The position numbers were made by a program, and so were the translations under genes. A stretch of DNA of 64,000 bases from contig NZ_WQCG01000012.1 of assembly GCF_013032505.1 (NCBI RefSeq), positions 1 to 64,000 on the forward strand. The letters run 5' to 3'. This document shows, piece after piece, positions 35,106 to 44,339 of this stretch. Origin of the DNA: Ruegeria atlantica (GTDB taxonomy: Bacteria; Pseudomonadota; Alphaproteobacteria; Rhodobacterales; Rhodobacteraceae). The notes below the pieces were generated by a model. It worked only from the letters and a program-made list of their open reading frames with translations. It was not told where the DNA came from and searched no databases. The first letter of the stretch is position 1; each line of letters starts with the position of its first letter.

Positions 35106-36910
35106 CGGCTCATGCGCTAGATCTTACAGCGGCCGAGCTGATTGAGCTTGCGTTCCGATCCGCCGAGAAGGGCAGGGACCTTACGCAGCGTGCGGCGCTT
35201 CAGCTGCAGGCCGCGCGCCGGATGAAGTTTCTTATGTCTCGCGCCTCGCCGATCAAGACCCGCCTCGGCGCTTGCTTTGGGCGCCCCGAAGCCGTTGTCA
35301 AATTTGTCCGAAAGGGCGGGGTTCAGAACGGCAAGGAGCTGCGCCGCCAGATCGACTACCTGGTCAAACGTGCAGAGGGAGTTCTCGATATCCGTGAAAA
35401 CGGTGTGTCCCCCCTAAACGCCCAGGAGATCGAGGACACCATCTCCGAGTGGCATGACGGTTTCACCGGTAAGACAAACTTCGGATACACCCGCCACATG
35501 ATCGTTTCCTTTCCTTCCGACACCCCGCCTGATTTTGCGCATTCAGCTGGTCTGGAGTTCGCAGATCGCGTGTTCGGTAGCGGGAAGTTTGGCGACACCT
35601 GGGACTACCTGAGTGTCTTTCACAACGACACCGACAACCCCCATGTCCACCTGATCGTGAATTGCCGTGGCGTCGAAAACGGGCATTGGCTCAAGACTGG
35701 CATGACCGGCGAAATGAATATCGATGTGCTGCGCTCGATCCAGGCCGAAGTGGCGAACGAGTTTGGCATCGACATGACAGCAACAACCCGTTTCGAGCGC
35801 GGGCTGGTCAAGGAAGTACCCACGGACACGTGGCAGGTTCAGGCCGGAATGACGACCGTTGACGGGGTGCCGGAGGTCGAGATCAGAGCGCAGGAGGCGG
35901 CGCGGGATATGTCAGCTTTGTCCCTTGCCAGTATATCCGAGCAGTTCGCCGAAACTTCGACGCTTATTTCTGACCGCATTCAGCAATACGCCATTCAGCT
36001 TATTGAAGGAGAAACGATCATGGTTTCGCAACTGGACTATCTGTTGACGCAGGCGGATTACTTTGGCGACAACAGAAATCCTTCTTATGTGTCTCAGCCG
36101 ATCATGCGGGAGTTGTGGGACCTGCGCGATGCCGGCGGAACAATAGACATGGTTGGCGCGGATCTGAAGGCGCGGATCACAGATCATATCAACGACACCA
36201 GAGACACCGAACAAAGCCACCCGCATCTCTCCGCACTTGCGGAAATTGCCGGTTACAGGGACTTCCGGAAGTCCGGTGCGTATGTGACCGGATCGGAACG
36301 CTACGTTCAGTTCATGAATGATCATTTGGGCGAAGACGTCTTCAAGGTGCTGGATGAGCAGACAACAGGTATCCTTCAGTCCATTGCAGACATGGAGCGG
36401 TTGCCCGGCAAGGTCGAAAACCCCGAATTGCGCACGACGATGGAGCTTCAGATCGGCGACTTGAAAGCCCAGGTCGCGGTTCTGCGCCCCTACGATGCCA
36501 AGCTGCAGACGTATATGGTGGATGACAATCGCTACAACAACGCATTTGGAACCGACCGGATGGACGCGCTGGAAGGTCCAGAGGCCAGCAAATGGGAGGC
36601 CGTCAAATCAGCAATTGTCGAGCGCGCCGAGGGTACAGGCCTCGACGCCGATCTCTTCCTGGCCCGCTTTTCCAGCCACGAGAACGTGTCGCTTGGAACG
36701 TCAATCGATTGGCGCAATACAGACGAAGCCGTTGCGAGCGCCTTCTTCAAGGCCAAGGGGGTTGGGGATTGCGACGTGCAGGCCAAGACGGCCGTGGACG
36801 AACTGCACCAGTTCGCCGCCACCAAGATCAGGGAGGTCGCCCAGGAGATCAGCCACACACACGAGCAGGCAGTGTCTCGTGGACATGAAGATGATGGGCA
36901 TAGCTTGTAA
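35102..36910 (+). CDS. MOBP-type relaxase (VirD2/TraI-like)
   Basis: 602 residues, GTG start overlapping mobC. The relaxase core lies at about residues 60-240: AVVKFVRKGGVQNGKELRRQ, YTRHMIVSFPSDTPP, and motif III HNDTDNPHVHLIVN at about 173-186 with the three metal-binding His residues. The catalytic Tyr is expected in the N-terminal part (for example RRQIDYLVKR). Residues about 300-602 are a separate helical domain that ends DDGHSL and resembles the whole protein at 50824-51879, including AVDELHQFAATKI and SLGTSIDW. This C-terminal part probably carries the T4SS recruitment signal. It nicks oriT and pilots the strand through the coupling protein. Confidence 0.9.
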   Translation: MTAHALDLTAAELIELAFRSAEKGRDLTQRAALQLQAARRMKFLMSRASPIKTRLGACFGRPEAVVKFVRKGGVQNGKELRRQIDYLVKRAEGVLDIRENGVSPLNAQEIEDTISEWHDGFTGKTNFGYTRHMIVSFPSDTPPDFAHSAGLEFADRVFGSGKFGDTWDYLSVFHNDTDNPHVHLIVNCRGVENGHWLKTGMTGEMNIDVLRSIQAEVANEFGIDMTATTRFERGLVKEVPTDTWQVQAGMTTVDGVPEVEIRAQEAARDMSALSLASISEQFAETSTLISDRIQQYAIQLIEGETIMVSQLDYLLTQADYFGDNRNPSYVSQPIMRELWDLRDAGGTIDMVGADLKARITDHINDTRDTEQSHPHLSALAEIAGYRDFRKSGAYVTGSERYVQFMNDHLGEDVFKVLDEQTTGILQSIADMERLPGKVENPELRTTMELQIGDLKAQVAVLRPYDAKLQTYMVDDNRYNNAFGTDRMDALEGPEASKWEAVKSAIVERAEGTGLDADLFLARFSSHENVSLGTSIDWRNTDEAVASAFFKAKGVGDCDVQAKTAVDELHQFAATKIREVAQEISHTHEQAVSRGHEDDGHSL

Positions 36911-36916
36911 CTGTGG

Positions 36917-36942
36917 CGGATTGCACTTATCCGGCGCTCGGA
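36917..36942. repeat. 26-bp direct repeat with hairpin, right copy
   Basis: cggattgcacttatccgg followed by cgctcgga, one difference from 31111-31136. It lies 6 bp behind the relaxase stop. Its minus strand contains ataagtgc, which resembles the conserved part of IncQ/pTi-type nick regions, but the following bases do not match. Confidence 0.7.
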
Positions 36943-37065
36943 ATGCAAACATCGTGATTTTTCGCTCGAATTAACTGCGACTATCTGGGGTGCCTTACAG
37001 GTGGTCAGCTTCTTCCGGTATTGAGGAAAAGCCTGATCTAAGGTCAAGTTATGCGGTAACGCTGA

Positions 37066-38286
37066 TTAGATCCAATCTTCAACGTTACCTTCATATCCAA
37101 GCTGTGCACTTAAGTCTTTTATATGTGCGGTTGAAATTAAGGGGAGTATGTTTGCAGCGCGATCGCGCCAGGCAGCTTTCCGCGGAGCCACAGAAGCATT
37201 CATCAACCGAGTTTCGGTAAGTTGAAAACGTGGCACCTGAAGCCAATCACAAAGGCCTTCGACCATTTCAGATCGGCTTTCGGATGAGGAGGTCATATCT
37301 TCATAATGGGCCTTAAACGGTTGATGCCGTTCTTTCTCGCACCAGTTAAGCACAGATGTCTGCGCCGTGGCCCACTGTGCAGCACACAAAGTGGGCAAAT
37401 CACTGTTTCGATAGTCTATCCAACCAGGAAATAAGTCTAACTTCCACCATTCTTTCCGCCAACTAGCAAGATCTGAATATCCTTTAATATTGAGATCGCC
37501 TACGCGAAAGCTTTGGTACTTCTTTGATAACCAAGCGTTCATCAAGCCATTAATTGATGCGGCTGGATTACGCTGCAAATGCAGTACTCGGACCTGTGCA
37601 TTCTTGAATAGAGCTTTGTAGAATTCTAGCCGGTATACATCCCCGGCACTTTTGATGATGATAGGCTTTGTTTGAATATCAGCGCGATCAGCTCTTTGCC
37701 ATGGTTGGAACAGCACTAGTGGCGGGCTTTCTAGTGCATAGTCGAACGGATAGTTATGATCGGCCGAAGCACTTGGTTCCTTGCTGAAATCGTAAAAATC
37801 AGGATCAATTGGATAAATTACTGCCATTTTTGCGAGCAATGAAGCTGAAAACGCAACCGGGTCAAACGGCCGAAGCTGCTGCATTTCGTGGTCTACCGCT
37901 TGAGTTACGATATCCACAGCACGGTTGTCGAACGTGAGTGTTGGCCATTGAAGCGCTAAGCGCCGTAGAATATCTGAACAGAATTGGTTGGCATCTATGA
38001 TTCGATCTAATGGATGCCCTGTTTCAAGGCTAAGATCGCTGCGAAATCCGTCATCGGCTTTCTCAACATCACCTGCGTTTAGGGCTTCGCTTGATAGGTT
38101 TCCTTTGGGTGGGGTAAGGCCATGCCGTCGAAGAAACGTTGTCAACTCGCCACGAAAATGGACGAAATCCCGGGATTGCTTTAGTTGTTCGACCAGCCAG
38201 CTGGAGCCGGAGCGTGCTGACATTGCAACGATTACGACTGTTCGTGCATCCCGTGTAACATCAAAATCCAACTTCACTTTGTACAC
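37066..38286 (-). CDS. PAPS-dependent sulfotransferase
   Basis: 406 residues. The 5'-phosphosulfate loop is visible as VVIVAMSARSGSSWLVEQL near residue 18-36, and the 3'-phosphate site as VRVLHLQRNPAASINGLMNA near 235. No signal peptide, so it acts in the cytoplasm. Last gene of the 14-gene carrier-protein operon, 11 bp behind the BtrH-like gene. In azabicycle pathways (azinomycin/vazabitide type), sulfation of a hydroxyl makes a leaving group for aziridine closure, which suggests the same use here. Sulfation of the final product is the alternative. Confidence 0.8.
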   Translation of the reverse strand: MYKVKLDFDVTRDARTVVIVAMSARSGSSWLVEQLKQSRDFVHFRGELTTFLRRHGLTPPKGNLSSEALNAGDVEKADDGFRSDLSLETGHPLDRIIDANQFCSDILRRLALQWPTLTFDNRAVDIVTQAVDHEMQQLRPFDPVAFSASLLAKMAVIYPIDPDFYDFSKEPSASADHNYPFDYALESPPLVLFQPWQRADRADIQTKPIIIKSAGDVYRLEFYKALFKNAQVRVLHLQRNPAASINGLMNAWLSKKYQSFRVGDLNIKGYSDLASWRKEWWKLDLFPGWIDYRNSDLPTLCAAQWATAQTSVLNWCEKERHQPFKAHYEDMTSSSESRSEMVEGLCDWLQVPRFQLTETRLMNASVAPRKAAWRDRAANILPLISTAHIKDLSAQLGYEGNVEDWI

Positions 38287-38297
38287 TTCCTTAGCAG

Positions 38298-39341
38298 TTA
38301 CAGATTTTTAATCGCAGTTTCGATGGAATCGAGAGCCAGTTCATGATCAAGAGCGAATTGCGGGGTCCGACGCGCAATCTCGGAGATCGCGACACTCGTG
38401 CCAATGTCACCATGCGCTCCGTGTGCACCGAACAACCGAAATGCAGTCCATTTCGCTGCCAAGCTGTCGACCCTGCGTGCCGCTTCACACAACTCAGCGC
38501 TTGAAAACGCGTGACTGGCCTTCTTGAGATATTCCGCGTGCAATGCGGTTTGGGCTAGGTGTGCCCATCCGATCGTATAGATCTCTGATAACCGCTGCTG
38601 AGCAGCTTGTTCGGACTGGCGCGCTTGCAAAACTACGTCTTCCAAATACTGCCGCAGGCCGGTTAGCCCCTTCAACGTGGCATCTGACAGATCTGGGTCT
38701 CGGAAATCCCGAAGGTTCTGGACCAGAACATCCTTAACAAAGGCGATGTCAAGAGGGGGTGGGGAGCTGGGCGGGTGTATATCAATCCACTGAAAACTCA
38801 GTTCCGCACCGGCAAAAAAGTAATCGCGCCATTCTTCGCGGATTTCGTTTTCTGAACCGATGGCCTTCAGCAATTGTTCCCGTGAAATCGAACCGTGATA
38901 TAGTGGGGGGGTAGGTTCCATAATTCGATACGTCTCGTTTAACATATCGTAGCCTGTGACTAAGACCAAATGGGCTGCATGGACATCGTGCCATGCTGGG
39001 CGATTTGGCATGAAATAGTTGTCTTCGACCAACATTACAGGTCGCCCATCAAGAAGCGCTTTTTCAACATCTACCAGCATGGCATTGGCGTCGGGTGCGC
39101 TGTGCCAGCGGGCGCTCAGGTTGTGAAAAGGGGCAAGGTCCCTGCCAAGATCACCATATGGCGAGGGGTAATAGAATTCCTGCTGTGAGACTTGGGCCGG
39201 ATCGTGAAAGAAGGACCAACGCGCGCCCAGAATCGTGATCGGGTCTTCACCATAGTATTTTAACGCCATCGCCATACAATCTTGCAGGCAACTAACGCTT
39301 TCGTGGAACCAGAAATCTAATCTATCCGTGGCAATACTCAT
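38298..39341 (-). CDS. BtrH-like N-terminal domain protein
   Basis: 347 residues. Residues about 10-180 resemble the butirosin BtrH N-terminal domain, a papain-like fold that moves an acyl group from a carrier protein to an amine: HESVSCLQDCMAMALKYYG with the likely nucleophile Cys, RPVMLVEDNYFMP, and HDVHAAHLVLVTGYDM with the likely His. Residues about 190-347 are a helical domain without match. The ATG overlaps the stop of the upstream gene by 4 bp. In this operon it might transfer the carrier-bound amino acid to a partner amine. Confidence 0.7.
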   Translation of the reverse strand: MSIATDRLDFWFHESVSCLQDCMAMALKYYGEDPITILGARWSFFHDPAQVSQQEFYYPSPYGDLGRDLAPFHNLSARWHSAPDANAMLVDVEKALLDGRPVMLVEDNYFMPNRPAWHDVHAAHLVLVTGYDMLNETYRIMEPTPPLYHGSISREQLLKAIGSENEIREEWRDYFFAGAELSFQWIDIHPPSSPPPLDIAFVKDVLVQNLRDFRDPDLSDATLKGLTGLRQYLEDVVLQARQSEQAAQQRLSEIYTIGWAHLAQTALHAEYLKKASHAFSSAELCEAARRVDSLAAKWTAFRLFGAHGAHGDIGTSVAISEIARRTPQFALDHELALDSIETAIKNL

Positions 39342-39988
39342 TGGTCAATATCCTCTGAACGTAGGCAGGTTACAGCGAACAAGTGGGCTGCAACGTTGCG
39401 TGGCAGACGAATGGCGGAAAGCGGTGTCTCGCGGGCAACCGGGATTCGTGATCGCCAAATAGCAGGCTCGATGCGTACCTGCCGGTGGCGAGGAAAATTT
39501 AGACTGTCAAAACGTAGCGCTTCAATTTCGCCGTTTCGGCCCTTGGCTCCAGGCCAAAAATCAGAAACACAGAAAGGCACAAAATCGACGCTGCCGTCAG
39601 AAAAAAACAGTGTTGCCTCATCTTCTACACGGCGTTCTGCGCTGCATAGCATGTAAATCCAATCATATTGATCCACAGGTAGGACGATCCGTTGCCCATC
39701 GCAGCGGATATTGTCTGGAGTTTCGCCGTCGGTCTGCGGAAAGCTGAATTTCACCCTTCCCACATCAATGTAACCTGGTAAATTGGCGACTGCCTCTTGC
39801 GGGTAAGAGTTGCGCCATATATTCAATTGCCCTTTTGACAGATCATTCAGTCCTGCAAACGCAATATTATTAAAATAGGATAGGAGCGGCACAGTCACCA
39901 TTCGTCGCGACCGGTCGGTTTGTGGATCCTCCCAAGAACCCGGTTGCGATAGAGCGGTATAATAGCTCGAAAAATCATTTGCTTTCAT
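39338..39988 (-). CDS. beta-sandwich-like protein of the carrier operon
   Basis: About 216 residues from the ATG at 39988 (a less likely start at 40000). Strand-rich sequence with VKFSFPQTDGETPDNIRCDG, VDQYDWIYMLCSAERRVE and LFFSDGSVDFVPFCVSDFWP. This pattern (PDN, GQ, then a YDWIYMLCSA strand and an FSDGS loop) resembles carbohydrate-binding-type beta-sandwiches. No catalytic motif recognised. Sits between the split transketolase and the BtrH-like gene, overlapping the latter by 4 bp, so it should have a role in the same pathway. Confidence 0.5.
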   Translation of the reverse strand: MKANDFSSYYTALSQPGSWEDPQTDRSRRMVTVPLLSYFNNIAFAGLNDLSKGQLNIWRNSYPQEAVANLPGYIDVGRVKFSFPQTDGETPDNIRCDGQRIVLPVDQYDWIYMLCSAERRVEDEATLFFSDGSVDFVPFCVSDFWPGAKGRNGEIEALRFDSLNFPRHRQVRIEPAIWRSRIPVARETPLSAIRLPRNVAAHLFAVTCLRSEDIDQ

Positions 39989-40006
39989 TACAAACTCCAT
40001 CTTTTT

Positions 40007-40972
40007 TCATTGTGGAAGGGCTAGGTGGCGCAGAATTGCATCTCTCAATCTAGGAGCGCTGATACCGCATTGTTCCAGAAGTGTTTTCTCATCCCCAACA
40101 CGGCTTGGAACATGCTCAGGCACGCCAACACAGGTGACAGGGCAAGGTTGTTTTTGGGCCACCACTTCGCATATGGCGCCGCCAAGCCCGCCTTGAATCG
40201 TGTGTTCTTCAACTGTTATCAAAGCCTTGGTTTCTCTAGCCGCTGCGACAATTGCTGCAGTGTCCAATGGTTTGATTGTATGCATGTTGATAACGCGAAC
40301 AGACGCCTGCGAGAGCGACAATTCGGCCGCCTCAAGCGCAGCTGCAATTGCGTGTGGTCCACAACCGATAATCGTGATATCTGCTCCGTCCCTTAGGATT
40401 TGTGCCCGTCCAAATTCAAACGGATTCGGTTGCCTGTGGAGGATTGGGGTCGGATTGCGTCCCAACCGAATGTAAATAGGCCCGTCGTGCTGCGTCGCTG
40501 CAACAAGGGCCTTTTCTGCTTCATAGGCGTCACAGGGCACCACTACGGTAAGGTTAGGAAAGCTACGTAGGATTGCTAGATCTTCCACACAGAAATGCGT
40601 CATACCATAGTGTCCGGCGGAAAGCCCACCGTGTGACCCAATGATAACAACCGGCAAATCATGATAGGCGATATCAAGTTTGACCTGTTCACAGGCCCGT
40701 GTCGACGCAAAACCGGCCATGGTATGAGCTACTGGTCGACAGCCTCCCTTGGCCAAGCCCGCCGCGATCGACATCATGTTTGCTTCGGCGATTCCGACAT
40801 CAAAGTACTGCTCTGGCAGCACATCCCCAAAGCAGCTATCAAGCCCCCCAATATCGCTGTCCAAGCACAAAATATCGCGGTTCTCTTGGGCAAGACGCAG
40901 CAACGTCTGTCGACAATGTTCACGCGCCGAAACCAGTTGACCGTCGGGGTTTGAAAGAGGCTCAATAGGCAT
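40007..40972 (-). CDS. transketolase, C-terminal subunit
   Basis: 321 residues with the pyrimidine-binding and C-terminal transketolase domains: CLDSDIGGLDSCFGD, YFDVGIAEANMMSIAAGLAK with the conserved Glu that activates thiamine diphosphate, GSHGGLSAGHYGMTH and ALITVEEHTIQGGLGGAI. It overlaps the N-terminal subunit by 11 bp, and the two form one enzyme. In carrier-protein pathways of the vazabitide type, such a split transketolase adds a two-carbon ketol unit to the carrier-bound glutamate semialdehyde. Confidence 0.9.
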   Translation of the reverse strand: MPIEPLSNPDGQLVSAREHCRQTLLRLAQENRDILCLDSDIGGLDSCFGDVLPEQYFDVGIAEANMMSIAAGLAKGGCRPVAHTMAGFASTRACEQVKLDIAYHDLPVVIIGSHGGLSAGHYGMTHFCVEDLAILRSFPNLTVVVPCDAYEAEKALVAATQHDGPIYIRLGRNPTPILHRQPNPFEFGRAQILRDGADITIIGCGPHAIAAALEAAELSLSQASVRVINMHTIKPLDTAAIVAAARETKALITVEEHTIQGGLGGAICEVVAQKQPCPVTCVGVPEHVPSRVGDEKTLLEQCGISAPRLRDAILRHLALPQ

Positions 40973-41834
40973 CGGTTGTCTCAGGATTCTGGTTGTTTTT
41001 TGTGGCGTTCAATTGGCCGCGTGCGCGATGATAAAGCCGGTCACTTAAGGCGACTGAATGACTCTTTCTGTTGTTCTCCATAAAAGCCACGCCTTTAGCC
41101 TTTGTCGTGTTTGCGATGATCAGGCGAGGGCAACCACTCTCTTGGGGAGAGGGCGACAAAGTGCTTACTAGAGTGCCAATATCATGGCCGTCGATTTCGA
41201 ACACTTGCCAACCATAGCTTTTCCAACGCTCGGTCAGCGCGCCCTTAGGCAACCAGGGCTCCACGCTTCCGTTGATTTGAAGATCGTTGCGGTCGATTAT
41301 CGCGGTCAAAGTACTGAGGTTGAACCTGGGCGCGGCGCTTGCGGCTTCATAGACGCTGCCCTCCTGTAGTTCGCCATCGCCCATCAGGACAAAAGTGCGA
41401 TTTTCACGTTTTTTCTTGCGGGCGGCAAGCGCCAATCCAATGCCCAGCGACAGACCGTGCCCTAATGAACCAGTGGTGAATTCTACTCCTGGCAAACTGT
41501 GCGATGGATGACCGCCAAGATAGCTGCCATTCTGGCAGTAAGTCTTGTGATCACCCTCTGGCAGAATGCCGCGTCGCATCAACGCCGCATATAGCCCTGC
41601 AGCGATGTGACCTTTACTTAGGACAAAGTGGTCGCGATTTTGACAATCGGGATTGTCCGGGTTCAGTCGCAAGATCCGATGATACAAAACAGATAAAATG
41701 TCAGCAGCCGACAGAGCTCCTCCCAGATGGGCCCCGTGAGGCTGATGCGCCATTTCCAATACCAAACGTCTAATTTCGAAGGCTTCGTGTGCCAAGAACT
41801 CATGACTGCGGGAAGTGACGGCGGCGATTGTCAT
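40962..41834 (-). CDS. transketolase, N-terminal subunit
   Basis: 290 residues with the thiamine-diphosphate/metal domain: AHQPHGAHLGGALSAADILS, DHFVLSKGHIAAGLYAALM, GSLGHGLSLGIGLALA and the diphosphate-binding motif MGDGELQEGSVYEAAS followed by IIDRNDLQINGSV. Pairs with the next gene. The split form is typical of secondary-metabolism and archaeal-type transketolases. Lies 13 bp behind the aminotransferase gene. Confidence 0.9.
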   Translation of the reverse strand: MTIAAVTSRSHEFLAHEAFEIRRLVLEMAHQPHGAHLGGALSAADILSVLYHRILRLNPDNPDCQNRDHFVLSKGHIAAGLYAALMRRGILPEGDHKTYCQNGSYLGGHPSHSLPGVEFTTGSLGHGLSLGIGLALAARKKKRENRTFVLMGDGELQEGSVYEAASAAPRFNLSTLTAIIDRNDLQINGSVEPWLPKGALTERWKSYGWQVFEIDGHDIGTLVSTLSPSPQESGCPRLIIANTTKAKGVAFMENNRKSHSVALSDRLYHRARGQLNATKNNQNPETTDAY

Positions 41835-41847
41835 TTGGTCTACCCTC

Positions 41848-43161
41848 CTATGCGGTTCGCGCAGCGATGGATTGAGCGATCCGGGCTACCTGTTCACGAT
41901 GCACACCAAAAACTTTTTCGAAGCCATCCGCGCACGCCTGCAGAAAGGCATCCGCGCCGGAATTCAGATGCACTCTTTGCAAGGTGAAGCTATCGTCAAT
42001 CACGCGGCTGGTGATAGGATAGCTTTCCGCGGAAAACGGCTTGACAGGTAGTTCCCGGCCCGATCGACACATGGCTGTGCGGTCCTCCTCGGCAAAGATC
42101 GGTTGAGCTGGTAAGGGGCGTTGTTGATAGGGTTCAACCGGAACACCTTCCGCTCGCAATGCCCTTTGTGTGGCTAGCCGGAACGCCTTGTTGGTTAGAT
42201 GCGGGAAGCCCGCGTATTCGGCATCAACAAGAAATCGCAATATGTGCCATACATGGGATCGATCCGGCAGCGTTTCGGGCACAATCAGGCCGGGCAAATC
42301 CCGCAAACGATCTAGGAACCTGCGAACCGTGGATTCGCGCAGGGCGTTGCTGGTTCCAAAGCGATCTAATTGACTCAGGGTATAGGCGGCTGGAATGCCG
42401 CCCAGCTTATTGTTCCAGCCAATATCTTCATGCAGATAAAGGCGTCGTTCGCCGCGTTTCAGTCGTTCTCCGAACTGGCGCAACTTTTGCAGACGATCAG
42501 CCAAAGTGTCGTCATCGGTGGTGATGAGGCCGCCTTCTCCACACGTGGGCAGATTTTTTGAGGCATTCAAACTGAAGACACCTATCTCGGACAATGTACC
42601 AACGTGCTTGTCCTGGTAGGTGGCCCCATGTGCCTGCGCGGCATCTTCAATGACGTGCAGACTGTTTTGCCGAGCAAATGCCGTAATTTCGGACATATCA
42701 GCAGGCAGACCATGCAGATGAACAACGATGATGGCTTTGGTTCGCGGGGTTAGGAGAGCCGGTAGCACCTTCGGATCTAGATTGAAACTCCTAGGATTAA
42801 TATCTGCAAAGACTGGTCGCGCCCCAATGTGCAGCGGTGCGATAGCCGAAGCAATAAAACTTAGCGCAGGCACGATCACTTCGTCACCTGGGCCGACATC
42901 GAGCGCTGCCAGCGCCAATTTCAGCGCAGACGTCCCATTTGAGACGGTGATGCAATGTTTCGTGCCGATCCATTCTGACCAAGCAGCTTCGAGCATCTCC
43001 ACCGCTCCGCCAGCATAAAGGCTGGTCAGATCGTTCTTGCGCAAAGCTTCAACAACGGCAGTTTCATCCTGCGGCAATGTCTCTGGCCAGATGGGTTTGG
43101 CAAGTGTTTTGTCAATGGCGGGTGCGCCACCCGACAATGCGAGCATGTCAGACGGTCTCAT
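41848..43161 (-). CDS. DegT/DnrJ/EryC1-family aminotransferase
   Basis: 437 residues. PLP fold: TVSNGTSALKLALAAL, GDEVIVPALSFIASA, VIEDAAQAHGATYQ and the Schiff-base Lys in SLNASKNLPTCGEGGLITTD. Members transaminate ketosugars and related ketones in secondary metabolism. Overlaps the MFS gene by 4 bp and is followed by the split transketolase, so the natural substrate is the ketone made by that enzyme. In the known carrier-protein route this step would give the 2,6-diamino-5,7-dihydroxyheptanoyl carrier. Confidence 0.9.
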   Translation of the reverse strand: MRPSDMLALSGGAPAIDKTLAKPIWPETLPQDETAVVEALRKNDLTSLYAGGAVEMLEAAWSEWIGTKHCITVSNGTSALKLALAALDVGPGDEVIVPALSFIASAIAPLHIGARPVFADINPRSFNLDPKVLPALLTPRTKAIIVVHLHGLPADMSEITAFARQNSLHVIEDAAQAHGATYQDKHVGTLSEIGVFSLNASKNLPTCGEGGLITTDDDTLADRLQKLRQFGERLKRGERRLYLHEDIGWNNKLGGIPAAYTLSQLDRFGTSNALRESTVRRFLDRLRDLPGLIVPETLPDRSHVWHILRFLVDAEYAGFPHLTNKAFRLATQRALRAEGVPVEPYQQRPLPAQPIFAEEDRTAMCRSGRELPVKPFSAESYPITSRVIDDSFTLQRVHLNSGADAFLQACADGFEKVFGVHREQVARIAQSIAARTA

Positions 43162-44339
43162 TGGAAATTTCTCTCCGGGGCGGAAAGCGGTACCATCAGC
43201 ATACTGAGAGCTGCCAAGGCAACAAAAATGGACGTACTCCCCATCAGCGGCAGCAGAGCGCTGAAGAGTGTTGGGCCGACTATTGTCGTTGAAGAGAACA
43301 GAAAAAAGACCGCACCGGATCCCAAGGATGGACGTTCTTTGAACTTACTGATACTCCAGACCAGAAGCCCACTTCCTATAGCAATGGATGTATAGCCAAA
43401 CAAAACGGCTGACACCAAAACTGCGCCCAGATGGGTAGGTGCTAGCGCAAGCAATGCATATGACAAAGCACAGGCAGTGAATATCAGGCGCAGGAACCAG
43501 CGAAGACCGACCGAGGAAATTGCAAGTCCGTTGAAGATTGCTGGCAGGCCAGCAACTCCGAGCAAGGCCCAGAACAACCGGTCATGAGGTGGCACCATAT
43601 TGCCAACCTGTTTCAGCAAATCGACCGAGAAGGTCAGGTAGACGCTGAAGAGAATACCATAAACCAACAAGGCAAAATATAGTCGAAGATGCTCTCGCTT
43701 GACAAAAAGGCCCCAGCTGATTGGAACTTTGGTGACCACGGAGGAGCGAGATATGGAGTCTCGTGGCAAGATCATGAGAGAAAACATGATAACCACTAGC
43801 CCAACGATCGCCATTGTAATCCAAGCCATTCGCCATGTATCAGCGGCAATATATGCGGCCAAAGCCGTAATAATCATTCCCGGTGTAGCGCCCGCGCTCA
43901 CTGCGCCGATAGCCTTGACCTTCCATGCTTCCGGCAACCAATGCTCGATTGCTTCGAACAAAGCAGGCGATAGAATCCCTCCTCCTATCCCTGCGGTGAT
44001 GATCCCGCAGGCGACACCCGAGAATTCCGGCGATAACCCGGCGATGAATAGGCCAATCACTGTGATGGCGCTGGCCATGGTCATCATGATTGTTGGGCGG
44101 AAGTAGATCGCGACTGCCGACGCCAAAAGTGTAGAGATCAGATAGGTCGCAGCGTTGACACTGGCGATGGCTCCCAATTCGAAAGTTGTTGCAGCAAAAT
44201 CATCACGCAATACTGGCAGAAATAGGCCGAAAGCATATCGGCCAAAACCATAGGTCACACTGGTCATGCCGATCGTCAAGATCAAGAAAACGACCGGGTG
44301 AACGGGCCGGTGCGTTGCAAATTGAGACGCTTCCATCAT
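43158..44339 (-). CDS. MFS transporter, YbfB/YjiJ-like
   Basis: 393 residues with 12 hydrophobic segments, for example VVFLILTIGMTSVTYGFGRY, YFRPTIMMTMASAITVIGLF and FALLVYGILFSVYLTF. The GFGRYAFGLFLPVLRDDF start is typical of YbfB/YjiJ-type major facilitators. Overlaps both neighbours by 4 bp. The obvious role is export of the product and self-protection, but import of a precursor is possible. Confidence 0.85.
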   Translation of the reverse strand: MMEASQFATHRPVHPVVFLILTIGMTSVTYGFGRYAFGLFLPVLRDDFAATTFELGAIASVNAATYLISTLLASAVAIYFRPTIMMTMASAITVIGLFIAGLSPEFSGVACGIITAGIGGGILSPALFEAIEHWLPEAWKVKAIGAVSAGATPGMIITALAAYIAADTWRMAWITMAIVGLVVIMFSLMILPRDSISRSSVVTKVPISWGLFVKREHLRLYFALLVYGILFSVYLTFSVDLLKQVGNMVPPHDRLFWALLGVAGLPAIFNGLAISSVGLRWFLRLIFTACALSYALLALAPTHLGAVLVSAVLFGYTSIAIGSGLLVWSISKFKERPSLGSGAVFFLFSSTTIVGPTLFSALLPLMGSTSIFVALAALSMLMVPLSAPERNFQ

